A stretch of DNA of 33,595 nt from Methanobrevibacter thaueri (GTDB lineage Archaea > Methanobacteriota > Methanobacteria > Methanobacteriales > Methanobacteriaceae): contig SUTL01000015.1 of assembly GCA_015062925.1 (NCBI GenBank), positions 1 to 33,595 of the forward strand, given 5' to 3'. Positions 24,887-31,996 of the stretch are shown here, piece by piece. Numbering within the stretch: the stretch's first letter is position 1; every line of letters starts with the position of its first letter. The notes beneath the pieces are model-generated. The model was not told the origin of the DNA. It saw only the letters and a program-made list of their open reading frames with translations, and did not search any database. The position numbers and the translations under genes were made by a program.

Positions 24887-25258
24887 TTATTCATCAATTA
24901 CCAGAACATCATCAAAAACAGTTATTGTATTTGAATCTAATTTAATTGCTGTTTTAAAGCATTTATCAGATTCTATGTCATGGCCAATATCGCTTAATGC
25001 TATTGATTTATACATCCAAACAAATGCCAATTGAGGGTTGATTTCTAAACATTTATCAAAGTATTTGATTGATTGTTCAGAATCAAATTTATCCAGTAAA
25101 TGTTTTCCTTTTTCAAATAAGAAATTAATATTCTCCAGGTAGTTATTTGTATTATTCTGATTATGGATATCTGTTTTATTTGTTTGTGGAGAGGTATTTT
25201 GTAGAGTGGTTTTGGTTTGGTTGGTTGTTTTTCTATATTGTGATGGTTTATTATTCAT
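24887..25258 (-). CDS. Small TPR-repeat protein
   Basis: 123 aa. The first 38 residues are polar and low-complexity (Asn/Thr/Gln-rich, QTKTTLQNTSPQTNKTD) and probably unstructured. Residues about 40-110 fit two tetratricopeptide repeats: FLFEKGKHLLDKFDSEQSIKYFDKCLEINPQLAFVWMYKSIALSDIGHDIESDKCFKTAIKLDSN. TPR proteins mediate protein-protein contacts, and the partner is not indicated. GGATGTGA precedes the ATG. It ends with an acidic VLVIDE. It is upstream of neither a clear operon nor a system; pheS follows 67 bp downstream in the same direction. Confidence 0.8.
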   Translation of the reverse strand: MNNKPSQYRKTTNQTKTTLQNTSPQTNKTDIHNQNNTNNYLENINFLFEKGKHLLDKFDSEQSIKYFDKCLEINPQLAFVWMYKSIALSDIGHDIESDKCFKTAIKLDSNTITVFDDVLVIDE

Positions 25259-25374
25259 TTTTTCACATCCTTTATTTTTATTATTGGTGTGAATTTAATA
25301 TTTGGTGATATATTTTGATATAATTTGTTTAAGTGCGACTGTGCACAATATCATATTGATGATTTTTAATTTAA

Positions 25375-25402
25375 AGCACTGGATTTGTTATAATCCAGTG
25401 CT
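25375..25402 (-). terminator. 11-bp perfect hairpin downstream of mtrH
   Basis: AGCACTGGATT (25375-25385) pairs with AATCCAGTGCT (25392-25402) over a 6-nt loop, a far more stable structure than other non-coding DNA nearby. On the minus strand it ends 122 bp after the mtrH stop and is followed by TTAAATTAAAAA rather than a clean T-run, so it may be a terminator, an mRNA 3'-end protecting structure or a small RNA. Confidence 0.5.
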
Positions 25403-25442
25403 GATTCGGTATTTTTGGATTAATGTTTAGATTTGTTATATT

Positions 25443-25463
25443 AATATCATCTTTAATGATATT
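25443..25463 (-). repeat. 8-bp hairpin after mtrH
   Basis: AATATCAT (25443-25450) and ATGATATT (25456-25463) with a 5-nt loop, about 60 bp after the mtrH stop. Probably part of the mtrH 3' UTR or terminator region. Confidence 0.45.
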
Positions 25464-25524
25464 TTATAGAACAAATGTCATTGAGGTCTTTGATAAATGA
25501 ATAAATTTTTTTGATAAAATTTTT

Positions 25525-26463
25525 TTATAACAAATTATTCATTGGGTGATAATCAACAGGTTCGGTTCCTAAAGGTTTTGCAGCTTCAGAGATGAACATG
25601 TCTGTTTGAGCGACTGCTGGGAATGCTATGTCTGCGTTTTCAATAGGTCCGAAGAGTACGAAGTCTCCTGCACACATAACTTGCACAATGTTTGCTCCAA
25701 TATCACAAACTGTGAATGCAGTTTTGTTTCCTGCTTTTTTGTATTCTCTTAACCAGTCCCATGCTGATGGAACGTTGTGAATACCTGATCCTACTGGGTA
25801 TCCCCATTTTGCTTTTTCTGCAAATGAGGTTCTTGCTGCAATACCTGCACCTTGACCGAGCGGAGTTACTGCTGTATCCATCATGAATTTGTCCACACCA
25901 CATTCGGCTGCTACTTCAAGTAATCCTTTTTCGTATGCGCCGTCATCTCCGTTTTCCCACATGTTCATTTTTCCTTCTACTGTAGCATTCATTGGATTGA
26001 ATCCTAGGATGATTGAGGCGGAAATGTCTGTTTCTGCGAGTGCATCTAATTCTGATTTATCTGCAGCCATGTTAATTGAATTGTAGATTGCTCTTTCTGT
26101 CAAACCAGTTTCATCAGCGTACTGTGCACCAGCGACTCTTGCATCACCTGATGTTGAATCTATAAGAAATGGAGCATCACATATTTCTCCTACATATTCT
26201 ATGTATTTTGGTAGTGCTTCTTCGGTTTGTCCAAATACTTGTACAATATATGGATTACCAGTTATGTCGGAGATTGATGCCATGTCGTTGATGAGTTGTT
26301 CAGCTCTTGCTTTATCGAAATCTCCTGTTAATTCATCATTAAGAATATTGTGTCCACCATAGAAAATAGTTCCTGCTAGTACTGTAGGATATTCTCCTGG
26401 CTGTCCACCCATTTTGACTCCTGCGAAGTCAAAAACTTCTTGTTCTTTATCAAATTTAAACAT
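25525..26463 (-). CDS. mtrH: Tetrahydromethanopterin S-methyltransferase, subunit H (MtrH)
   Basis: 312 aa, the usual length. MtrH carries the methyl transfer from methyl-H4MPT to the cobamide on MtrA in the membrane-bound, sodium-pumping Mtr complex of methanogenesis. Family blocks are MFKFDKEQEVFDFAGVKMGGQPGEYPTVLAGTIFY at the start, LIDSTSGDARVAGAQYA, ASIILGFNPMNATVEGKMNMW, VAVTPLG-like TAVTPLGQGAG, and GYPVGSGIHNVPSAWDWLREYKK. The rest of the mtrEDCBAFGH set is not adjacent: upstream is a 271-bp gap with its own promoter and downstream is a TPR gene. It is therefore either a detached mtrH or a second copy. GAGGT lies about 9 nt before the ATG. Confidence 0.93.
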   Translation of the reverse strand: MFKFDKEQEVFDFAGVKMGGQPGEYPTVLAGTIFYGGHNILNDELTGDFDKARAEQLINDMASISDITGNPYIVQVFGQTEEALPKYIEYVGEICDAPFLIDSTSGDARVAGAQYADETGLTERAIYNSINMAADKSELDALAETDISASIILGFNPMNATVEGKMNMWENGDDGAYEKGLLEVAAECGVDKFMMDTAVTPLGQGAGIAARTSFAEKAKWGYPVGSGIHNVPSAWDWLREYKKAGNKTAFTVCDIGANIVQVMCAGDFVLFGPIENADIAFPAVAQTDMFISEAAKPLGTEPVDYHPMNNLL

Positions 26464-26556
26464 TTTATAGTTACCTCGTTAATTTTCGACTTAACCAAAA
26501 TCAATTATATTTTATAAAAATTAAAGTTAAGCCAAAAATATATTCATAACTAATAA

Positions 26557-26564
26557 TATATAAA
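26557..26564 (-). promoter_or_regulatory. TATA box of mtrH
   Basis: TTTATATA on the minus strand preceded by AAGG. The predicted leader is about 70 nt and contains a weak inverted repeat (CTTAAC at 26490-26495 with GTTAAG at 26526-26531). The presence of a separate, consensus-like promoter shows that mtrH is transcribed on its own. Confidence 0.5.
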
Positions 26565-26696
26565 CCTTACTATACAGTCATACAAAATGAACCATTGAAA
26601 AATAAACTGTATTCAAATCCAATAACTGAAAATTATACAGTTAATTACTACAAAAAACTTTAAAATAAAACAAGTATAATTGAAAAAAATGAATTA

Positions 26697-26730
26697 TAAC
26701 CAAAAAACAAAAAAAGAAATAAAAAAAAGA
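26697..26730 (-). terminator. T-rich terminator of the hemB-citG-like operon
   Basis: The minus strand is a nearly uninterrupted T-rich tract directly after the CitG-like stop codon, with two runs of seven or eight T. It is a typical archaeal U-rich terminator without hairpin. Confidence 0.55.
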
Positions 26731-26734
26731 ATTA

Positions 26735-27610
26735 TTAAAAATTATCCTTCAACAAACTAACAAAAATAGATGCCGCAGTCAAATCAGCAGTAGTGCCCGG
26801 ATTCAACTTATTCTTAAATAAAAAATCATCAAAATCACCAAGAGCATCAACAAAATCAGCACTATCCCTAAGCTTAAGCAAATCCCTAGCCATCAAAGAC
26901 ACCTTCAAAGCCTCATCAGAATCATATTTCCTTGAAATCAAAGTATCAGGAACATGAGACAAAATAGTTAAAAAAGTTAAAACACAAGCCTCATTAAAAG
27001 ACTTCTCCCCAACCAACTCATTATAAGTAGGAAAGCCAATCTCAAAAACAGCAGGCATATCAGAAGTCATTTCACGAGCCAACATATCCCAAGGAGCAGA
27101 AATCTTTAAAACGTCAAACATAGTCTGATTATTACTCCTCAACTCCTCCTTAGCACTGTCACTGGACACATCATACTCATCCTGATTACCCATACCACCA
27201 GCATCAGCAATATTAATAGCATCATACAAATCACATGCATCATCAACACATGTATTAGCCATCACCAACTTAATATTCTCACGAACATCATCAAAAGAAT
27301 CACTAATAGAAGCAGCAACAGCAATAGGAGTAATCATCATAACAATACCCAAATTAGTATTGTTCTTAATCCACCGGTCAGTTTCCCTAACAGCCTCAAG
27401 AATAAACTTACCCAACCTAGGATTATCACAATCCACATCCATACAAGCCTCACGAATAGTATCTCCAATCACAATACCACTAATGATAAAATCCTCAAAA
27501 ACCATATCATCATAATCACGAGTCCTATGAACATTACCAGGTTTTGGATATCCACTAACCTCAAGAGCAGAAGCAATTTGAGCTAATTTAGCAATTTCAA
27601 AAGCATCCAT
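26735..27610 (-). CDS. Triphosphoribosyl-dephospho-CoA synthase (CitG/COG1767) family protein
   Basis: 291 aa. Family features are IAKLAQIASALEVSGYPKPGNVHRTRDY at the N-terminus (the SGxPKPGNVH motif), NTNLGIVMMITPIAVAA in the middle, GGMGNQDEYDV, SHVPDTLISRKYD, and the C-terminal LNPGTTADLTAASIFVSLL. Bacterial CitG makes the prosthetic group precursor of citrate lyase from ATP and dephospho-CoA. Methanogens have no such lyase, so the archaeal member probably has another nucleotide- or cofactor-related job, still unknown. It is separated from hemB by one base and so is coupled to it. Confidence 0.88.
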   Translation of the reverse strand: MDAFEIAKLAQIASALEVSGYPKPGNVHRTRDYDDMVFEDFIISGIVIGDTIREACMDVDCDNPRLGKFILEAVRETDRWIKNNTNLGIVMMITPIAVAASISDSFDDVRENIKLVMANTCVDDACDLYDAINIADAGGMGNQDEYDVSSDSAKEELRSNNQTMFDVLKISAPWDMLAREMTSDMPAVFEIGFPTYNELVGEKSFNEACVLTFLTILSHVPDTLISRKYDSDEALKVSLMARDLLKLRDSADFVDALGDFDDFLFKNKLNPGTTADLTAASIFVSLLKDNF

Positions 27611-27611
27611 T

Positions 27612-28613
27612 TTAAATCATCTCATTTAAAAGTAAATACGGAGCAAAATTAGTAATAATTAAATCAGCACCAGCACGCTTAATAGAAAGTAAAGACTCTA
27701 AAATAGCCCGTTCAGTTAAAAAACCCTTATCAATAGCAGCCATAATCATAGCATACTCGCCACTAACATTATAAGCAACCAAAGGCAAAGAAAACTCATC
27801 CCTAACCAAACGAACAACATCCAAATAAGGAAGTGCAGGTTTAACCATTAAAAAATCACAACCCTCAATAACATCCAATTCACACTCACGAATCGCCTCA
27901 ACCACATTACCAGGATCCATCTGATAAGATTTCCTATCACCCAAATGAGGAGACGAACAAGCCGCAACCCTAAACGGCTCATAAAATGCAGAAGCATATT
28001 TAGCAGAATATGACATAATCATCACATTAAAAAATCCGTTTTCATCCAAACCCTCACGAATAGCTTTAACCCTACCATCCATCATATCAGAAGGTGCAAC
28101 AATATCAGCACCAGCTTCAGCATGAGACAAAGCAACTTTAACAATATAAGGTAAAGATTCATCATTCAATATTTCAATACCATCATCAGTATCCGGATTT
28201 TCACTAATCATACCACAATGACCATGTGAAGTATACTGACACAAACAAACATCACTAATAACAACAAGATCAGTTTCTTTTTTAAGTCTTCTAATTGCTT
28301 TTTGAACAATACCAGTTGAAGAATAATCCGGAGTTGCAATTTCATCCTTACTCTCTTCTTCAGGTATTCCAAAAACAATAATTGATTTTAAACCATGCTG
28401 TTCCAATTCCTTTGCAAATTCAACACCACTATCTAAAGAATATCTGTATTCTCCGGGAAGTGAAGAAATTTCCTCTTTTTCCATTCCAGTAAGTTCTTCT
28501 TTGAAATAAATTGGATATATTAAATCTTCTTTTTGAAGTTTAGTTTCACGAACAATATCTCTAATTTTAGCATTTTTTCTAAGTCTTCTCATTCTTGTAG
28601 TTGGAAATTGCAT
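27612..28613 (-). CDS. hemB: Porphobilinogen synthase (delta-aminolevulinate dehydratase)
   Basis: 333 aa, full length. It condenses two 5-aminolevulinate molecules to porphobilinogen, the common precursor of cobamide, F430 and siroheme. The active-site zinc cysteines are in [14 protein letters not shown], and the two Schiff-base lysines are in [15 protein letters not shown] and [14 protein letters not shown]. Other blocks are [17 protein letters not shown], and YQMDPGN. GTGAT lies 6 nt before the ATG with a TATA-like sequence near 28644-28660. It is the first gene of the hemB-CitG-like transcript. Confidence 0.97.
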   Translation of the reverse strand: MQFPTTRMRRLRKNAKIRDIVRETKLQKEDLIYPIYFKEELTGMEKEEISSLPGEYRYSLDSGVEFAKELEQHGLKSIIVFGIPEEESKDEIATPDYSSTGIVQKAIRRLKKETDLVVISDVCLCQYTSHGHCGMISENPDTDDGIEILNDESLPYIVKVALSHAEAGADIVAPSDMMDGRVKAIREGLDENGFFNVMIMSYSAKYASAFYEPFRVAACSSPHLGDRKSYQMDPGNVVEAIRECELDVIEGCDFLMVKPALPYLDVVRLVRDEFSLPLVAYNVSGEYAMIMAAIDKGFLTERAILESLLSIKRAGADLIITNFAPYLLLNEMI

Positions 28614-28706
28614 AACAAATCACTTAATTAATAAGTTTATATTCCATTATATAATATAATTATTCATCCAAAAATTATTACCCGAAAAAATATTTTTTCA
28701 AATCCA

Positions 28707-28715
28707 ATATATAAA
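28707..28715 (+). promoter_or_regulatory. TATA box of aroC
   Basis: ATATATAAA lies about 60 bp before the aroC ATG at 28774, giving a leader of about 35-40 nt that ends in GAGGAT. Confidence 0.45.
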
Positions 28716-28773
28716 AAATATAAAAATATTAAACAATATATATTAAATTTAGATTTTTAAAGAGGATTATAAA

Positions 28774-29868
28774 ATGTCAAATTCAATAGGAGAAAAATTT
28801 CAAATAACCACATTTGGATCAAGTCATGGAAAAGCATTAGGTGCTGTTGTTGATGGGTGTCCTGCAAATCTTAAATTAACAGCAGAAGACATTCAAAAAG
28901 AACTTGATAAAAGAAAACCAGGAACCAGTAAAGTTACTACTCCTAGAAAAGAAGCTGATGAAGTTCAAATTCTTTCTGGAATTTTTAATGGTAAAACTGA
29001 TGGAACACCAATTACAGGGATTGTTTTTAATAAAAATCAGAAATCAAAAGATTATTCCATGTTTAAAAATACTCCACGCCCATCCCATGGAGATTATGCT
29101 TGGATGATGAAGTATAATAATTATGATTATAATGGTGGGGGTAGAGGCAGTGGTAGAGTAACTATTGGCCATGTTATTGGTGGAGCAATAGCAAAAAAAC
29201 TCCTTAAAACACAGAATATTGAAATTATTTCCCATGTTGTTCAAATTGGTGATGTTAAAGCTGAAAAACAGGATTTTAATACTATTAAAGAAAATGTTGA
29301 GAAAAATCCTATTCGCTGCGGAGATATTGATGCTGCTAGAGAAATGGAAGATTTAATTTTATCTGTAAAAGAAGAAGGAGATTCTGTTGGTGGTGTTGTT
29401 GAAACTATTGCAGTTAATGTTCCAACTGGTCTTGGCGAACCTGTTTTCAGCAGACTTGATGGTGATCTTGCAAGGATTTTAATGAATATTGGTGCTGTTA
29501 AAGGTGTTGAAATAGGTCTTGGATTTGATGTTGTTAATAACAAAGCATCCCAAATAAATGATGAATATATAATTGAAGACGATAAAGTTATGAGTAAAAC
29601 TAATAATTCTGGAGGAATTATTGGCGGTATGAGTAATGGTATGCCTATTGTATCTAGAATTGCCGTTAAACCTACTCCTTCTATTTCAAAATGTCAGGAT
29701 TCAATTGATTTGGAGAAAATGGAAAATAAAAAAATAGAAATTAAAGGACGTCATGATCCTTGTATTTGTCCTAGAGTTACTGTTGTAGCTGAATCAAGTA
29801 CTGCTATTGTTCTTGCAGATCATATGATTCGTTCAGGTTTTATTCATCCATCTGATTTAGAAAAATGA
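28774..29868 (+). CDS. aroC: Chorismate synthase
   Basis: 364 aa, full length. It converts 5-enolpyruvylshikimate-3-phosphate to chorismate with reduced FMN, the last shikimate step to aromatic amino acids. Signatures are [17 protein letters not shown] (first), [37 protein letters not shown] (FMN site), [14 protein letters not shown], and [23 protein letters not shown] precedes the ATG by 4-5 nt. It is transcribed rightward, divergent from hemB, and meets the MBL gene tail to tail with 3 bp between stop codons. Confidence 0.97.
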   Translation: MSNSIGEKFQITTFGSSHGKALGAVVDGCPANLKLTAEDIQKELDKRKPGTSKVTTPRKEADEVQILSGIFNGKTDGTPITGIVFNKNQKSKDYSMFKNTPRPSHGDYAWMMKYNNYDYNGGGRGSGRVTIGHVIGGAIAKKLLKTQNIEIISHVVQIGDVKAEKQDFNTIKENVEKNPIRCGDIDAAREMEDLILSVKEEGDSVGGVVETIAVNVPTGLGEPVFSRLDGDLARILMNIGAVKGVEIGLGFDVVNNKASQINDEYIIEDDKVMSKTNNSGGIIGGMSNGMPIVSRIAVKPTPSISKCQDSIDLEKMENKKIEIKGRHDPCICPRVTVVAESSTAIVLADHMIRSGFIHPSDLEK

Positions 29869-29887
29869 TTTTTATTTTTCTTTTTTT
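29869..29887 (+). terminator. T-rich terminator of aroC inside the neighbour's coding end
   Basis: Directly after the aroC TGA the plus strand reads three T-runs (5, 5 and 7 residues). This sequence also encodes the Lys-rich C-terminus of the convergent MBL protein, whose stop is only 3 bp away. Confidence 0.55.
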
Positions 29888-30798
29888 ACCATGGATAATT
29901 CATCAAATTCTTTATGTTTGAATGCTAAATTGTATGAATTTTTCCTTTCATTTTTATGTAGTTTCTGATCAACACTGTGAATTATTGATTGTGTGTCTTT
30001 AAGTGAGATTAATCTGAATCGTTTAGGGTTATTGTAGTTTACATTAAATGATAATCCGTCAAATGCTGCAATTGTTTTAACTCCTGTTTTTTTGTAGATT
30101 TTTTTAGCTTCTGATACCGGGTTGCTTGAAATCATTTTTAAACCTAAATGAGTCATTACTGCAACTTGAGGTTTTACTTCATTTATCAGTTTAATGAAAT
30201 CTTTAGAACACATGTGCCCGTTAATTGATCTGTTTCCAGGTCTCAGTACACTGGCAATTAATATATCTGCTCCTTCATGATAATCTGCTAATCCATCGAA
30301 ATATGTTGTATCTGATGTGTAAGATAGTTTAAATCCCCTGTAGTCTATTTGAAATCCAACTCCTGTTGGATCACCATGTTCTGTTCCAGTTCCTTTGATT
30401 TTAAGATTATTTAGTTGACTGTATTTATTAGGTTTTAATATTATTTTTTGAGGTTTTGATTGATGATATTGTGAAATGCATGGACCCCATTTTTCATATC
30501 CTTCAAGAACACTTTCACTACCTACAATAGTCCCTATTCCTTTGGTCATTCCTCTTGTCATTGCTTCTATTAGGATTTCTGCATCATTATAATGATCTGT
30601 ATGTGAATGGGAAACTATAACTCCACTTAGATTACGTGGGTCAAATCCGAATTGGTATGTTCTAACAAGGGCTCCCGGACCTGGGTCTACATGATAATTT
30701 TTACCGCCCAGATTGTCTATTCTGAAACCTCCTGTCATTCTTCGTTGGCTTATGGCGGAAAATCTTCCTCCACCACTACCTAAAAATGTTATTTTCAT
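29872..30798 (-). CDS. MBL-fold metallo-hydrolase
   Basis: 308 aa. The metal-binding HSHTDHYND (His64, His66, Asp68, His69) follows a conserved VDPGPGALVR and ITFLGSGGG start. A later His (MTHLGLK, about 216) and TSDTTYFDGLADYHEGADILI complete the beta-lactamase-fold site, close in style to PhnP/RNase Z-like enzymes without the exosite. The substrate cannot be told. The protein has a Lys-rich tail. GAGGG precedes the ATG at 30798, and the gene starts 13 bp after the connectase-like gene, so the two form an operon. Confidence 0.88.
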   Translation of the reverse strand: MKITFLGSGGGRFSAISQRRMTGGFRIDNLGGKNYHVDPGPGALVRTYQFGFDPRNLSGVIVSHSHTDHYNDAEILIEAMTRGMTKGIGTIVGSESVLEGYEKWGPCISQYHQSKPQKIILKPNKYSQLNNLKIKGTGTEHGDPTGVGFQIDYRGFKLSYTSDTTYFDGLADYHEGADILIASVLRPGNRSINGHMCSKDFIKLINEVKPQVAVMTHLGLKMISSNPVSEAKKIYKKTGVKTIAAFDGLSFNVNYNNPKRFRLISLKDTQSIIHSVDQKLHKNERKNSYNLAFKHKEFDELSMVKKEK

Positions 30799-30811
30799 TA
30801 GAAATTCCCTC

Positions 30812-31732
30812 TTATAATGAACATAATATTATATCGCATTTAAGTGAAGATTTATCTTTTTTAAGGCATAAAACTTCGTTTTCAATTACTACTTTATCTC
30901 CTATTTCTACATTATCGCTTTCGGTGAACATTAAAACATTTTGTCCTGGTGCTGCTAGTTGTTTCCAGTTATCGTCAAGTGCTTGTGTTTTATCGTTTAG
31001 TTGGACGAATAGCATGTTCCCATCTATGGATACGACTTGTCCTATTTCTCCTTTGTCAAGGATTTTATTTGCCATGTCTATTGATAGGTTTTGTTGAACT
31101 AGTTGTTCTGTTAAATCCTGTCTGAATTTAATCAGTACTTTTATGTCATTGTCGATTGTTATGTTTAAATGTTTTTGTGCTTCTGATTCGTTGAATTTTG
31201 GTTGTTGCATTAGCACATCTATTTTATTTCCCACTGTTGGTGTTTTAGAAGCGACTTCTGCTACTATTTCTTCAAATATATCTCCCATGTATCTTAAACT
31301 TAATGATGCTTTCCATTTGCGTTTTATTAATGTTTGTGCCATTTCTTTTGCATATTCATTTCCGAATATTATAAGTCCGCTTTTGCCGGCATTACGGGAT
31401 TTGGTTTCTGATCCTTTTAGAGTTATTATTTGATATCCGTTTGTGGTTCCGTAGATACGCCTTCTTCTTGTTTCGAATGTGCCTTTTGTACTTACTTCTC
31501 CTCTTATTGTATTTCCTACTACTTTTATTTTATTTGCATCGTCTGTTATTTTAATTGAAATACCTAGTTGTGAGGCTTTTGCAAAGAAATCTTCATCAGT
31601 GTTGATATCTCCGTGATATAATTCTTTTTCTAATTCTTCTAAATTTGCTTTATCACCGAAATATCCTATTTTTCTTTTATCACTTGCCATTACACATCCT
31701 TTTTTTCCAACATAAGCAATAATTAAGCTCAT
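30812..31732 (-). CDS. DUF2121 / connectase-like protein (proteasome-related protein ligase)
   Basis: 306 aa. MSLIIAYVGKKGCVMASDKR is the hallmark start of DUF2121, a methanogen family related to proteasome beta subunits. With the initiator Met removed, Ser becomes residue 1 (the N-terminal nucleophile position) and the Asp of ASDKR is residue 17, as in proteasomes. A Lys33 equivalent is not obvious by counting. The C-terminal part (about 200-300) looks like a separate beta-rich domain (VVSIDGNMLFVQLNDKTQALDDNW). The known Methanocaldococcus member, connectase, ligates peptides at a KDPGA motif found in MtrA; this is my recollection of published work, and activity here is inferred. It is the first gene of an operon with the MBL hydrolase. 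Confidence 0.8.
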   Translation of the reverse strand: MSLIIAYVGKKGCVMASDKRKIGYFGDKANLEELEKELYHGDINTDEDFFAKASQLGISIKITDDANKIKVVGNTIRGEVSTKGTFETRRRRIYGTTNGYQIITLKGSETKSRNAGKSGLIIFGNEYAKEMAQTLIKRKWKASLSLRYMGDIFEEIVAEVASKTPTVGNKIDVLMQQPKFNESEAQKHLNITIDNDIKVLIKFRQDLTEQLVQQNLSIDMANKILDKGEIGQVVSIDGNMLFVQLNDKTQALDDNWKQLAAPGQNVLMFTESDNVEIGDKVVIENEVLCLKKDKSSLKCDIILCSL

Positions 31733-31996
31733 AGTATCTCCTAATTAGATATTTTTTTGATTTTTTAAAATATCAATTTTTTATTATTTATATATAATTA
31801 TACTTATCATACATTATAAACTTTAATATTGCATGATTTTTTTGATTGAATAGTTATTAAATCTGATTAATTTGATTTTAAATAGAATTTTTAAACATAT
31901 ACATTTAAATAATAATATAACTATAAATATAAATTATACTAATTGTTAATTATTTATCATTATAGAATGATTAGAAACAAAACAGGAGAAAAAAAT

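Noticed and set aside
25331-25345. GTGCGACTGTGCAC near-palindrome
   Set aside because: Short, imperfect and with no associated gene or repeat; not enough to call a site.
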